From a bacterium (GTDB lineage: Bacteria; Sumerlaeota; Sumerlaeia; SLMS01; JAHLLQ01): 64,000 nt of DNA. Position numbers and translations under genes: made by a program. Position 1 is the first letter of the stretch. Each line of letters begins with the position of its first letter. The DNA lies in assembly GCA_020444065.1 (NCBI GenBank), contig JAHLLQ010000002.1, positions 372,001 through 436,000 of the forward strand, in the 5' to 3' direction. The notes beneath the pieces are model-generated. The model saw only the letters and a list, made by a program, of their open reading frames with translations, made no database searches and was not told the DNA's origin. Below are positions 26,666-36,535 of this stretch, in pieces.

Positions 26666-29600
26666 TCAGCAAGCTCGTCAGCGCTCGCACCTTCTCCAGG
26701 TCAAACTTGGAGTCTAGGGAAGCGACGATCGTGTTTGTCCCCTCCGCGAAGGCTGACGCGACACCATCAGTCTTCTTGGCGGCGGATTCGACTTCCGTTT
26801 TCCATGACTGCGCTTCGGGGGCAACAAGAGTTATTCGAATTCGCGCACCAGTTGCGTCAATGAGACCAACCCTGAGGCGGGCCGCCGCCAGGCGCAGCCG
26901 CGTGATTGCCAGAATGGACTCCACGGGGGACGGCAATTCGCCGTAGCGATCCCGAAGTTCGTCCGACAAATCGCCGACTTCGTCCTGTTCCCGCATCATG
27001 GCGAGGCGCTTGTAGAAATTCACACGTTGAGTCTCGACCGGAACATACGGCGCCGGAATGTAACAGCTCATCGGCCACTTGATTTCGACATCGTGTTGAT
27101 CGTGCATATCCTCGCCGCGCAGGCGCGCGACTGCGTCCTGGAGCATCTCGCAGTAGAGGTCGAAGCCGATCTGGTTGACGATGCCGTGTTGCTCTTTTCC
27201 AAGCAAGTTGCCAGCGCCGCGGATCTCCATATCTCGCATCGCGATGTTGAAGCCGGATCCCAGCTCCGTGAACTCTTCGATCGCCGCCAATCGCTTCACG
27301 GCCGTCTCCGTAATGGCCTGGCCCTGCGGTACTATCAGGTATGCATAGGCACGGCGTTTCTCGCGACCGACGCGACCGCGCAACTGATACAACTGAGCCA
27401 GGCCGAACGCATCGGCGCGGTTTACGATAATCGTGTTCGCATTTTGGATATCGATCCCGGACTCGACGATCGTTGTGGAGACCAGGATGTCGTAGTTGCC
27501 CTCCATGAACTCGAGCATGTGGTTCTCGAGTTCATCTTCCTTCATCTGACCATGCGCCACGCCGATTCGCGCGTGCGGCACGATCTTCTGCAGCCGATTC
27601 GCGACCTCGTGAATGTTGTGAACGCGATTGTGGATGAAGAAGACCTGCCCGCCGCGGTTCAACTCGCGCAGGATCGCCTCGGCAATCTGCTCTTCGCTGA
27701 AGTGAATGATCTTTGTCTTGATCGGGTGCCGATCCGGCGGGGGAGTCGTGATGACCGACAAGTCGCGCAGGCCCGACAGCGCCATGTGCAGCGTGCGCGG
27801 AATCGGCGTTGCCGTCATCGTCAGGATATCGACCTCGGTGCGCATTTCCTTCAAGCGCTCCTTGGCTTTCACGCCGAATCGCTGCTCCTCGTCGATCACA
27901 AGCAGGCCCAGATCCAGGAACTGCACTTCCTTGCTCAGAAGCTTGTGCGTGCCGATGACAACTTGCACTTCGCCGCTCTTCAGGCCGTTCTTGATCTCCT
28001 TCACTTCCTTCGGCTTCTGAAAGCGACTCAACAACTCCACCCGGCACGGGTAATCGGCAAAGCGCTCCCGGAACGTGCGGAAGTGCTGCAGTGCCAGGAT
28101 CGTTGTCGGCACCAGGACGGCTGCCTGCTTCTTCTCCTGAACAGCCTTGAAGACCCCGCGGATTGCGACTTCCGTCTTGCCGTAGCCGACATCGCCGCAT
28201 AGCAGACGATCCATCGGGCGATAGCGCTCCATGTCACGTTTTGCCTCGAGGATCGCTTTGATCTGATCTGGCGTTTCCTGGTAGGGGAACGAGGACTCGA
28301 ACTCGGACTGCCAGATCGTATCGGGGCCAAAGGGATCGCGTTTGGAAACCTCGCGCTTCGCGTAGAGTTCCAGCAGCGCCTCCGCCATCTTCTCAATTTC
28401 TTCGTTCGACTTCTTCTTGCGCTTCGCCCATCGCGTCGAGCCCAGGCGGTCGAGCGCGACGTTGTCGCTGTCTGCCGATGCAAATCGCTGAACGAAGCGA
28501 ATCTTCTCGACCGGCACCAGTAGCTTGTTGTTGTCCTGGTACACAAGCTCCAGAAGATCCACGATTCGGTTGTCGATGTTCTGCTGTCGCATTCCGGAGA
28601 ACTGCCCGACGCCGTGTTCGACATGTACGACATAGTCGCCGCGCTTGATCTCGTTCGACGTGGCGATCGGCTTGCCTTTGTAGATCTTCTTGTAGACATG
28701 ACGGCGTTTGTAGCGCCCGAAGATCTCCCGGTCCGTGACGATCGCGACGCGCGCGTCGTTGAACGCGAATCCTTCGTGCATTCCCCCAACAATCAGCAGT
28801 ACGTCGCGATAGCCCTCCAGGACATCGCGCGGCTTATACGCGGCGGCTTCCGCTTCCGTAACGAGCGATCGCGCGCTGACCTCGTGCTCGCGCAGAACCT
28901 CGTCGAATCGCTGCACCTGGCCTTCATTATCGCACACAACGACGACCAGGAAGTCCTCCGCCTGGCGCTTGCGGATCACCCCGATCCAGGCCTGCAGATC
29001 GCCACTCAGGGCCGTATAGCCCGCCGTCTCGAATCTTAGCGGATGAACGCCCGGTGTCTCGATTGGGAGCCGGGAATGCTCGATGCGGCGGAACTTCTCG
29101 ATCTCGCGATGGATCGGACCTGGTTCGATGATCAGCTTGTCGGGCGAGCCCAGTTCCGACTCCTCGTGCAGAATCTCAAAGAACTGTCGCTCAACTGCTG
29201 AGGCGAAGTACGTGCAGACTTCTTCGTATCGTTCCGGCGCATCCAACAGGATGATCGTGTCCGGAGGCAGATGATCGAAGAACGGAACGAGCGCTTTGCC
29301 ATCGTTGAGATAGGACTCAATCTGGTGCTTCAAGCGCGTAGGCGGCAGGGCTACCAGTGCCTCTGTCCCCAACTGCTCAGTCGAGCGCTGCGTGACGATA
29401 TCGAATTTGCGGATCGATTCGATCTCGTCGCCGAACAGATCGAGTCGAATCGGATCGTCGGAATTCGGCGGGTAAATGTCGACGATACTGCCACGGATGG
29501 AGAATTCGCCGCGCGATTCGACCAGGGCTTCCCGCTCGTAGCCTGCGCGATCCAACTTCTCAGTCAGCGCGCCCATATCCACGCGGTCGCCCCATTCGAA

Positions 29601-30068
29601 CCGGACCATCAACTCGTCGAGCCGATCGTGCGGCAGCACCTTCTGCATGGTCGCATCGATTGGCGCACAGACGATCGGGGCTTTCTTGCGTCGCCCGGAC
29701 TGCGATTGATACAGCGCCTCGAAAACATCGAGATGCTTCGAGGTGACTTCGATCGAAAGGTCGTCCTCGTCGTACGGGAGAACTTCCCACTTGGGGTAAT
29801 GCAGCGCCTGCTCAACGCCGAAGAAATCGAGATCGTCGACCAGTTGTTCGGCGCGTTCCATCCCTGCGGTCAGAATTAGAACAGGGCGATTCAGCTTCGC
29901 CTGCAGACCAGCCGCCACATACGCCAGTGCCGATCCTTCGAGATTCTGCAGCACCACCGACTTCGACTCGTCTTCGACGAGGCGAATCATTTCGGCGAAC
30001 GTCTCGCACCGTTCGCTCAGAAGCTTGCTGAGCACTTCCGCGGTTTTCTGATTCGCCAGCGACACCAT
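26622..30068 (-). CDS. mfd: transcription-repair coupling factor Mfd
   Basis: A 1148-residue DNA translocase that removes stalled RNA polymerase and recruits UvrA to the template-strand lesion. Order: UvrB-like N-terminal domains (1-450), the RNA polymerase-binding CarD-like domain (from about 473, RGDYVVHVEHGVGQFSGM), SF2 motor with Walker A GDVGYGKT (about 624) and Walker B VIDEEQRFGV (about 728), the translocation motif segment TATPIPRTLHMA, and the C-terminal TRCF domain. The ATG at 30068 is preceded by GGGAGA; the 13-codon longer frame is less likely. It overlaps the start of the secreted gene downstream. Confidence 0.96.
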   Translation of the reverse strand: MVSLANQKTAEVLSKLLSERCETFAEMIRLVEDESKSVVLQNLEGSALAYVAAGLQAKLNRPVLILTAGMERAEQLVDDLDFFGVEQALHYPKWEVLPYDEDDLSIEVTSKHLDVFEALYQSQSGRRKKAPIVCAPIDATMQKVLPHDRLDELMVRFEWGDRVDMGALTEKLDRAGYEREALVESRGEFSIRGSIVDIYPPNSDDPIRLDLFGDEIESIRKFDIVTQRSTEQLGTEALVALPPTRLKHQIESYLNDGKALVPFFDHLPPDTIILLDAPERYEEVCTYFASAVERQFFEILHEESELGSPDKLIIEPGPIHREIEKFRRIEHSRLPIETPGVHPLRFETAGYTALSGDLQAWIGVIRKRQAEDFLVVVVCDNEGQVQRFDEVLREHEVSARSLVTEAEAAAYKPRDVLEGYRDVLLIVGGMHEGFAFNDARVAIVTDREIFGRYKRRHVYKKIYKGKPIATSNEIKRGDYVVHVEHGVGQFSGMRQQNIDNRIVDLLELVYQDNNKLLVPVEKIRFVQRFASADSDNVALDRLGSTRWAKRKKKSNEEIEKMAEALLELYAKREVSKRDPFGPDTIWQSEFESSFPYQETPDQIKAILEAKRDMERYRPMDRLLCGDVGYGKTEVAIRGVFKAVQEKKQAAVLVPTTILALQHFRTFRERFADYPCRVELLSRFQKPKEVKEIKNGLKSGEVQVVIGTHKLLSKEVQFLDLGLLVIDEEQRFGVKAKERLKEMRTEVDILTMTATPIPRTLHMALSGLRDLSVITTPPPDRHPIKTKIIHFSEEQIAEAILRELNRGGQVFFIHNRVHNIHEVANRLQKIVPHARIGVAHGQMKEDELENHMLEFMEGNYDILVSTTIVESGIDIQNANTIIVNRADAFGLAQLYQLRGRVGREKRRAYAYLIVPQGQAITETAVKRLAAIEEFTELGSGFNIAMRDMEIRGAGNLLGKEQHGIVNQIGFDLYCEMLQDAVARLRGEDMHDQHDVEIKWPMSCYIPAPYVPVETQRVNFYKRLAMMREQDEVGDLSDELRDRYGELPSPVESILAITRLRLAAARLRVGLIDATGARIRITLVAPEAQSWKTEVESAAKKTDGVASAFAEGTNTIVASLDSKFDLEKVRALTSLLNEIHQLLKAEAETG

Positions 30069-30173
30069 CCTGGTCTCCCTTAAATACCTGCACGCAACGA
30101 CCCCCATATATCCGGTGCCGTTGCTCGATTGCGCCCGATCGGGTTTTTCCCCGCGGGCTGTTTCAAAGCCCTA

Positions 30174-30674
30174 CTACGACCGCTTTTCGATCTCGCGCGA
30201 GAGATCTTCCGCGCGCACATTCCAACGCACTGAAGCCTCTTCATCCTCGAAATCAGGGCTCTCCATGCGCTCATCAAGGAGCGCCTTCGCGCGCCTCAGC
30301 AGGCTTGACTCGACGCGCCGGCGATCCCGCAGGCGCTGATTCTCAATCTTGTATACGCGCGTCCGATCCTGGCTCTTCAGAACGAGGTACTCCACGATCA
30401 TGATCCCAAGAATCAGCGCTGCAGTTTCATTGTAGAGGCTGAACACCAACTTGTCCGGCCCAAATACGATGAACGCGATGATGATAATGAAGACAACGGT
30501 CAGTAGCAGAATGTTGCCCGAACGCGCCTTGCGCGACCGCCGGCCTGAACGACCGGCAGCCGCCTTGGCGCGCGATTTCGATGGGACAGGCGTCGGCGTC
30601 AGATCCTCCATCGAATCCGTATCGAAGATCGAGCCTTCGCTGTTCTGCTCTTCGTTTTCTTTCGGGTCCGCCAT
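30174..30674 (-). CDS. small two-helix membrane protein, unknown function
   Basis: A 166-residue protein that I do not recognise. A polar, acidic, then Arg/Lys-rich N-terminus (1-55) precedes two adjacent membrane helices (about 54-95: ILLLTVVFIIIIAFIVFG and LILGIMIVEYLVL). The rest is a highly charged C-terminal helix with many Arg and Glu, probably coiled coil. It sits 21 bases after the greA-like gene and 105 bases before mfd on the same strand, so it is part of that operon. Confidence 0.7.
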   Translation of the reverse strand: MADPKENEEQNSEGSIFDTDSMEDLTPTPVPSKSRAKAAAGRSGRRSRKARSGNILLLTVVFIIIIAFIVFGPDKLVFSLYNETAALILGIMIVEYLVLKSQDRTRVYKIENQRLRDRRRVESSLLRRAKALLDERMESPDFEDEEASVRWNVRAEDLSREIEKRS

Positions 30675-30695
30675 GGGATTGCTCCCGTTTCGTGC

Positions 30696-32945
30696 CTAGA
30701 TTGCTTTCTCGATGCCGAGGATTTCATACTTCTCTTTGCGGTCACCGGGCAACTGGACATCGAACTTGTCGCCGACTTTTCGATTCATCACCTGCGAGCC
30801 CATCGGGGTCAGGTAGGAGATGATCTGCTGAGAGGGATCCGCTTCCCAAATGCCCAGAAGCGTGATGGCCTCTTCTTTCTTCTCGCCGTGATTGAACAGC
30901 CGCACGCGCGTTCCGAAGCGAACCTGGTCGGTGCGCACCTGGTCGCCTTCTACGACGCGAGCCCGGGCGATCAACTCCTCGAGTTCCGCCGCCTGCTGCA
31001 TCAGCAGCTTCTGACGGTCCTTCGCCGCATGGTACTCGGCGTTCTCGCGCAAATCGCCCAGTTCGCGCGCGATGCCGATGGCCTCGCTGTTCTGGGGGAT
31101 TTCCACGTTCAGGATGTGGCTCAGTTCCCTGCGCTTATTTTCCACGGAATCGTTGAGTGCATAGTGATACGCGGGACGACGACGCTCCTCTTCCTCTTCC
31201 TGGCGCGACGGCTTCTTCAGATCCGGATGCGCGTCGTGGACAAGATGCTCCGCGGCGTCGCGCAACTGATTCGGCAGTGTTCGGTGCATGTTCACCTGGG
31301 TCAGGAACTTCCGAGCTTCCTCTCCCGTCGCCTGCTTGACGGCCAGGCGAATGAACTTCGAGTGATTCTCCTGCAGCATTCCGCGGAAACGTCCGAGCGC
31401 CTTCTCGATGTCCTTCTCTTCCTCGGCGGTCTCTGCGCGATCCAGCTCTTCCTCCAACTCTGCCATGACCGAGAGGATTTCCTCCAGGATCATGATCGGC
31501 GGGAAGGCCTCGTGCAGGTGAGAGAACGTGCCCTCGATGATGTTCTTCGCGATCCAGATGAAGGCTTCCGGATTGCGCTCCGGACGAGCCAATACGCGCT
31601 CCAGACAGTAGGAACGCATCTCTTCGAGACCTCGCTGCTCCAGCGCCTTCTCGATCCAGGACGTCAACCGAGGCTCGCCATCAATGACGACTTCCGAGCA
31701 AATCTGGGCCACTGCCGCGTCGTCATTCTTCATCACGAACAGGCGCTCGAGCGCCCTTCGCTGAAGCTCGAAGACGGCTGCACCGGAGATCAACTCGCCG
31801 ACATCCTCGCGGGCGAGCATCTCGTCGACATTCACTGGATTCTCGGCGCCTTCGGGGAACAAATCGCTGTATTCCTCAAAAAGCAGACCGTGCGCGAACA
31901 GCTCCGCATCATCTTCCAACTTATCGTCATCGACGGGCTGGCGGAAGAGCGCGAACAGCCGATCCACGTCCTCTTCAGTCAGCTCTGCATCGGCGCCATG
32001 GCGGGCGATGTCGCGCAGAACGGTACGGCGCGAGGCCGGATCGTTCGCTGCGACCAACTGATCCTTCACTTCGTCGATGAAGGAGCGCGGTTCCTTGCGC
32101 AGGATGATCTCCATGTTGAGGCCAGAGCCCTTTGTGTCGATCCAGGGATCGAGACGCATCTCCTCGCGGGCTTTGCCCCACCACTTCTTGTATTCGGCAT
32201 CCGTCATTAGGCCTTCGAGGAAGGCCTTCTTCATGTCCGCCGCCTTGATCTTGCCGCCGTAGCTCTTCAGCGTCACGCGCACGGCCGATGCCGGATCTTC
32301 AAAGGCCTCAGCCTTGAACTCTTCCTGGGTGCGGGCAATGCGGGCAAGCACGTGCTCGTTCGGAATACGGATCAGGTAGTTCTTGATCCCCTCGATGGTC
32401 ATCCGGTGCCCCTTCTTGCGGGGGAAATCCAGGATGGCAGAGCCCTGGCGCGCGTCCAGATCGGTCACAACGCCCAGGCCCCACTGGCTGTGGCGGAAAA
32501 CCTGGCCCTTCGAAGCGCCGGCCAGGTCCTGAAACCGGGATAGCGCTCCGCCGATGTTCGGAGTTTCGCCGCCCAGGCCGGAGATTCGCAGGAACTCCTC
32601 GACCCGTTCAGGCTCGCGATCCTTGTGGACACCCTTTGCCGCCGTCACCAGGTGGGGGCGCAGGAACTCCAGCTCCTCGTTCATACCCAGGAGGATCTCC
32701 GCGATGTCGAAAACGCGATCATGGGCGCCGGAGGAATTCCGCTGGTCCAGCAGGACGGAATACAAATCACCGAGGCGATCCAATTGCTTCTTGTTCACCA
32801 GATATCGGGCGAATCGCTCATGGAAGGCCGCCGCCCGCGGCTCACCCTCGACGACCTGAAGCCAGGCCTCGTCCAGCTCATCAAACTTCTTTGCGCGGAC
32901 CAGGTCTCGCAGCCGTTCGTACAGTTGAATATCCGACTCTTGCAA
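30696..32945 (-). CDS. greA: long GreA-type transcript cleavage factor
   Basis: A 749-residue protein. The last about 160 residues are a full GreA: the coiled-coil motif ARELGDLRENAEYHAAKDRQ and the C-terminal Gre domain (SYLTPMGSQVMNRKVGDKF). GreA rescues backtracked RNA polymerase by stimulating transcript cleavage. The first about 590 residues are helical and charged, with no domain I can name. Ordinary GreA is about 158 residues; comparable long forms exist in Chlamydiae (about 715) and spirochaetes (about 900). It lies in an operon with mfd, which also acts on stalled polymerase. Confidence 0.87.
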   Translation of the reverse strand: MQESDIQLYERLRDLVRAKKFDELDEAWLQVVEGEPRAAAFHERFARYLVNKKQLDRLGDLYSVLLDQRNSSGAHDRVFDIAEILLGMNEELEFLRPHLVTAAKGVHKDREPERVEEFLRISGLGGETPNIGGALSRFQDLAGASKGQVFRHSQWGLGVVTDLDARQGSAILDFPRKKGHRMTIEGIKNYLIRIPNEHVLARIARTQEEFKAEAFEDPASAVRVTLKSYGGKIKAADMKKAFLEGLMTDAEYKKWWGKAREEMRLDPWIDTKGSGLNMEIILRKEPRSFIDEVKDQLVAANDPASRRTVLRDIARHGADAELTEEDVDRLFALFRQPVDDDKLEDDAELFAHGLLFEEYSDLFPEGAENPVNVDEMLAREDVGELISGAAVFELQRRALERLFVMKNDDAAVAQICSEVVIDGEPRLTSWIEKALEQRGLEEMRSYCLERVLARPERNPEAFIWIAKNIIEGTFSHLHEAFPPIMILEEILSVMAELEEELDRAETAEEEKDIEKALGRFRGMLQENHSKFIRLAVKQATGEEARKFLTQVNMHRTLPNQLRDAAEHLVHDAHPDLKKPSRQEEEEERRRPAYHYALNDSVENKRRELSHILNVEIPQNSEAIGIARELGDLRENAEYHAAKDRQKLLMQQAAELEELIARARVVEGDQVRTDQVRFGTRVRLFNHGEKKEEAITLLGIWEADPSQQIISYLTPMGSQVMNRKVGDKFDVQLPGDRKEKYEILGIEKAI

Positions 32946-33064
32946 AGTTTCAGCCTCCTGATTCTTCCTTCAGATCCATCGGGTTCGGGAATGCAGCACA
33001 TTGGGGGCCGGATGCACAAGGCCCGTTTCAGCCGTTCCTGGGTTGTATGCCAAGAGTTGCTGCT

Positions 33065-33781
33065 TCAGCCCGGCACCAGGCGGCCGGCTTCCAGGCGATA
33101 CTGGCGATCCGCCCGGGCGGCAATCTGGGGATCGTGGGTCACCACAACCAGCGAACGGCCCATCTCCACGGTCTGCCCCAGCACATATTCCAGCACCTCG
33201 CGGCCGGTCTTCTGGTCCAGGTCGCCGGTCGGCTCATCGGCCAGAACCAGAAGCGGATCGTTCATGATCGCCCGGGCCAGCGCCACGCGCTGCTGCTCGC
33301 CGCCGGACAGCTTCGGAGGGCGGTGCTCGAGGCGATTCCCAAGGCCCACGCTTGTCAGCGATGCGGCCGCCTTGTCCACGATCACGTTCGTCGGTCGTCT
33401 GTTGATCATCCCAGGTAAGTACACGTTTTCCAGTGCTGTAAACTCGGGAAGCAGGTGGTGGAACTGGTAGATGAACCCGATCCGAGCGGCGCGCAGCCGA
33501 GCCAGTTGGCTTGATGACATCTTCATGAAGGACTGGCCCTCGAAGGTGATCTCGCCCGAGCTGGCTCGATCCAACGCCCCCAGGATGTGCAGCAGCGTGG
33601 ACTTGCCCGATCCGCTTTGCCCGACGATCGAGACGAACTCGCCCCGGCGGACGAGAATGTCCGCGCCCGACAGGACTTCCAGGATTCGTTCGCCGTCGTG
33701 ATAGACCTTCTTGACGCCCTCGGCCTGCAGCAGCACCGGCATATCGGCATTCGAGCGGCTCTTTCGATCGTTCTTCGTCAT
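33065..33781 (-). CDS. lolD: LolD-like ABC transporter ATPase
   Basis: A 238-residue ATPase of the LolD/MacB/FtsE group. Walker A is GQSGSGKST, the Q-loop segment is GFIYQFHHLLPEFTALENV, the signature is LSGGEQQRVALARA and Walker B is LVLADEPTGDLD. The FHHLLPEFTALENV segment is the hallmark of LolD, which powers release of lipoproteins from the inner membrane to LolA. Residues 1-13 may be non-coding; the Met at position 14 is an alternative start. No LolC/E permease is in the window. It follows the nnr gene by 21 bases. Confidence 0.85.
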   Translation of the reverse strand: MTKNDRKSRSNADMPVLLQAEGVKKVYHDGERILEVLSGADILVRRGEFVSIVGQSGSGKSTLLHILGALDRASSGEITFEGQSFMKMSSSQLARLRAARIGFIYQFHHLLPEFTALENVYLPGMINRRPTNVIVDKAAASLTSVGLGNRLEHRPPKLSGGEQQRVALARAIMNDPLLVLADEPTGDLDQKTGREVLEYVLGQTVEMGRSLVVVTHDPQIAARADRQYRLEAGRLVPG

Positions 33782-33802
33782 GAAGCGAGTAACCAGTCGT
33801 CC

Positions 33803-35365
33803 TCAGCGCGCGCCGGGCCGTCCGAAGGGCGTCTTGCCCTTCACGGCCTCCAACTCGCGGAAGGCGTAGGGGATAGCGTCGGCGATTTCACGCACGATCA
33901 CGCCGCGGGCGGAACGCTGGCGGACCAGGTAGTCCGCCGCCCACCCGCAGACAAACGCACCTAGGCACGCGGCGTCAAATGGCGTCATGCCCTGGGCCAG
34001 CAAACCGGCGATCAGCCCGGCCAGCACATCGCCGCTGCCGCCGCGAGCCAGCGCCGTGTTGCCGGAGGGAATGTGCACAATCTGGCCGGCGGGCTCGGCT
34101 ACGAGTGTCCCGTAGCCCTTCAGCAAGACCACGCATCCCAGCCGATCCGCTGCCTCTGCGGCCGTCCGCCAGCGATTCTTCTGCACCGAAGCGATATCGG
34201 TTCCCAGCAGCCGCGCCATTTCGCCGGGATGTGGCGTGATGATGTGCCGGCTTGTCAGGCGATCCAGCAGTCGCCGGCGCATTGAAATGGCATTGAGCGC
34301 ATCAGCGTCCAGAAGCATTGGCTGATCGCAGGCGAGGAGGAGTTGCTCAACGAAATCTGCAGTCTCGTCCGCCGTTCCCAGTCCCGGTCCCACAAGAAGC
34401 GCTTTCGACTTCGCCATCAGATCTGCCAGCGTCGCGTCGGAGAGTGCGCCGTGATGGTTCGCCGAGTGACCGGCATTGCTCCAGATCGCCTCGGGCAGCA
34501 GACCCGCAACCGTCGGGCGGATGGCATCCGGAACGTGCATACGCACGAGGCCCGCGCCGCTTCTCAGCGCTCCCAGTCCGCACATGGTCGCAGCGCCGGG
34601 ATATGCCGCCGACCCGGCACAGACCACGACCGTTCCGTAGGTCCCCTTGTGGCTGTCCAGCGGGCGATCGGGCAGCAGTGCAGCCGCCTCAACCGGCAGC
34701 AGCGTATTGCGCTTGTTCTCCGGATTGTCCAGGAGGTCCTTCGGGAACTGGATTGCCTCGACCCAGACGTTGCCGCATGCCTGTACGCCCGCGGCCGAGA
34801 GCATCCCCAGCTTGGGCAGTCCAATCGTTACCGTTCGGGCCGCGCGGACAGCTTCATCGGCTTCACCGGTTTCGGAATCCAGACCGGTCGGAACATCGGC
34901 GGCAACGATGGGCAGACCGCTCTCGTTCATGGCGCGCACTGCCCATGAAATCGGATCCCGTAGCGGAGGCGAGGCGCCCGTTCCGAGGATGGCGTCGATT
35001 ACGCCATCGACTTCTTCGAGCAGCGCCCGGAATTCCTCCTCCGTTTCGATCGATCGAAGAAGAACCCGCTCGTTGGGCATCGCCTCGAAAGCCGTCTTTG
35101 CATCGCCCTTCAACTCAGTCCCCAACAGCGGAATCACGACCGGATGATAGCCCGCGTACGCCAGGCAACGCGCCGCAACGAACCCATCGCCTCCATTGTT
35201 TCCTTTGCCGCAAACGATGGCGACAGGACCGGGTTCGATCAGTTCCGCCATGCCGCGAGCAATCGCCGCTCCCGCGCGATCCATCAACTCGATGCCCGGA
35301 ATCCCGCGCTCTTGAATCGTGATGCGATCGATTTCCCTCATCTCAGCGGGTGTAACGATTTTCAT
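33803..35365 (-). CDS. nnr: bifunctional NAD(P)H-hydrate epimerase / ADP-dependent dehydratase
   Basis: A 520-residue fusion that repairs hydrated NADH and NADPH. The N-terminal half (1-215) is the YjeF_N epimerase, with IVCGKGNNGGDGFVAAR and VVAADVPTGLDSETG. The C-terminal half (about 230-515) is the ribokinase-like dehydratase, with the start block HKGTYGTVVVCAGSAAYPGA, PMLLDADALNAI, TPHPGEMARLL and the catalytic-site ARGGSGDVLAGLIAG. The length equals the E. coli Nnr. The ATG at 35365 has GAGGGAG seven bases upstream. It is the first gene of the six-gene minus-strand operon that ends at 25622. Confidence 0.95.
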   Translation of the reverse strand: MKIVTPAEMREIDRITIQERGIPGIELMDRAGAAIARGMAELIEPGPVAIVCGKGNNGGDGFVAARCLAYAGYHPVVIPLLGTELKGDAKTAFEAMPNERVLLRSIETEEEFRALLEEVDGVIDAILGTGASPPLRDPISWAVRAMNESGLPIVAADVPTGLDSETGEADEAVRAARTVTIGLPKLGMLSAAGVQACGNVWVEAIQFPKDLLDNPENKRNTLLPVEAAALLPDRPLDSHKGTYGTVVVCAGSAAYPGAATMCGLGALRSGAGLVRMHVPDAIRPTVAGLLPEAIWSNAGHSANHHGALSDATLADLMAKSKALLVGPGLGTADETADFVEQLLLACDQPMLLDADALNAISMRRRLLDRLTSRHIITPHPGEMARLLGTDIASVQKNRWRTAAEAADRLGCVVLLKGYGTLVAEPAGQIVHIPSGNTALARGGSGDVLAGLIAGLLAQGMTPFDAACLGAFVCGWAADYLVRQRSARGVIVREIADAIPYAFRELEAVKGKTPFGRPGAR

Positions 35366-35503
35366 GCGACGACTCCCTCGGAATGCTCGATTGCCTGGTC
35401 CTTCCGGATTCCCATTCAGTTCTCTTCCCTTGCGCTCCCGGTCCGGTGCTGGCAAGCCCCGAATTCCCCAATGGGGAGCAAACCACGGACCGATCAGGAA
35501 GCC

Positions 35504-36535
35504 ATGTCAGACAAACTACCCGCCGAACTCTCCGCCGCATTCGAGCGATACTCCGAGATGGTCGATGACCAACTGGCCGCGATCATCGGCGCAGAGGAGC
35601 AGGTCGCCTCGTTGCACGACGGCATGCTGTACTCGATGGGCCTGGATATTCCGGATCGCGCGGCGCGCGGGAAGCGCCTTCGCCCCGTGCTCTGCTTGCT
35701 GACCGCCGAGAGCCTCGGCGCAGCCGCCGAGGAGGCGTTGGCCTTCGCCTGCGGAATCGAACTCATGCACAACTTCGCCCTTGTCCACGACGATATCGAG
35801 GACGGCGATGAAGTCCGGCGTGATAGGCCTTCGACGCACCTGAAGTACGGCCTCGCGCATGGCGTGAACATCGGCGATTACTTGTTCTGCAAAGTCTGGT
35901 CTGTGCTTCTCGATGAGCCGCGCTGGAGCGATGCCACGCGCCTTGAGTTGATGCGTCTGATGTCCTCGACGCTCGATCATACGCACATCGGCCAGAGCCT
36001 CGACATCTCCGCCCGTGATCGCGGCGAAAACTTCCGCATGGAAGAGTACTATCGCCTGGTTCGTGAGAAGACCGCATACTACCTCGCGGCTCCTATGGTC
36101 GGTGGTGCCATTGTTGCCGGTGCGGATGCGGAGATCCGCGACGCGTTGTCGCGCTTCGGTCACGCGCTCGGGCCGATGTTCCAGATCACCGATGACTTGC
36201 TCGACCTGACCAAGGGCAAAGGTCGCGGCGGCCTTCTGGGCAGTGACATCAAGGAAGGCAAACGCTCGTTCCTTGTCGCCGACGTCGCCTCACGTGCAGA
36301 TGCAGCCGACCGCACGCGTCTTTTTGAAATCCTCGACAAGTCTCGCGAGGACACGACGTCCGATGATGTCGCGTGGGTAATTGAATTGTTCGAGCGTTGC
36401 GGAACACTGGATGTGGCGCGCGCCCGTTGCAAAGAATTGCTGGAAGAAGGCATCGCAGCTTTGGAGAGTGTCCCCCAGCCGTTGCGCGATCAGCTTACAG
36501 CCGTTGCGCGCCAGGTCAGTACGCGTCAGCGCTGA
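35504..36535 (+). CDS. trans-isoprenyl diphosphate synthase
   Basis: A 343-residue enzyme of the polyprenyl synthetase family; it condenses isopentenyl diphosphate with allylic diphosphates. The first aspartate-rich motif is HDDIEDGD (Asp96, 97, 100) and the second is DDLLDLTKGKG near residue 228; GKRLRPVL, LVREKTAYYLAAP and FQITDDLLD fit the fold. Short-chain (geranyl/farnesyl) and long-chain enzymes cannot be separated by eye. The ATG at 35504 has AGGAA just upstream. Its last 20 bases overlap the end of the convergent kinase gene. Confidence 0.9.
   Translation: MSDKLPAELSAAFERYSEMVDDQLAAIIGAEEQVASLHDGMLYSMGLDIPDRAARGKRLRPVLCLLTAESLGAAAEEALAFACGIELMHNFALVHDDIEDGDEVRRDRPSTHLKYGLAHGVNIGDYLFCKVWSVLLDEPRWSDATRLELMRLMSSTLDHTHIGQSLDISARDRGENFRMEEYYRLVREKTAYYLAAPMVGGAIVAGADAEIRDALSRFGHALGPMFQITDDLLDLTKGKGRGGLLGSDIKEGKRSFLVADVASRADAADRTRLFEILDKSREDTTSDDVAWVIELFERCGTLDVARARCKELLEEGIAALESVPQPLRDQLTAVARQVSTRQR

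Noticed and set aside
27027-28202. 391-codon plus-strand frame
   Set aside because: Antisense to mfd; its sequence is the mirror of the motor domain with no known motifs.
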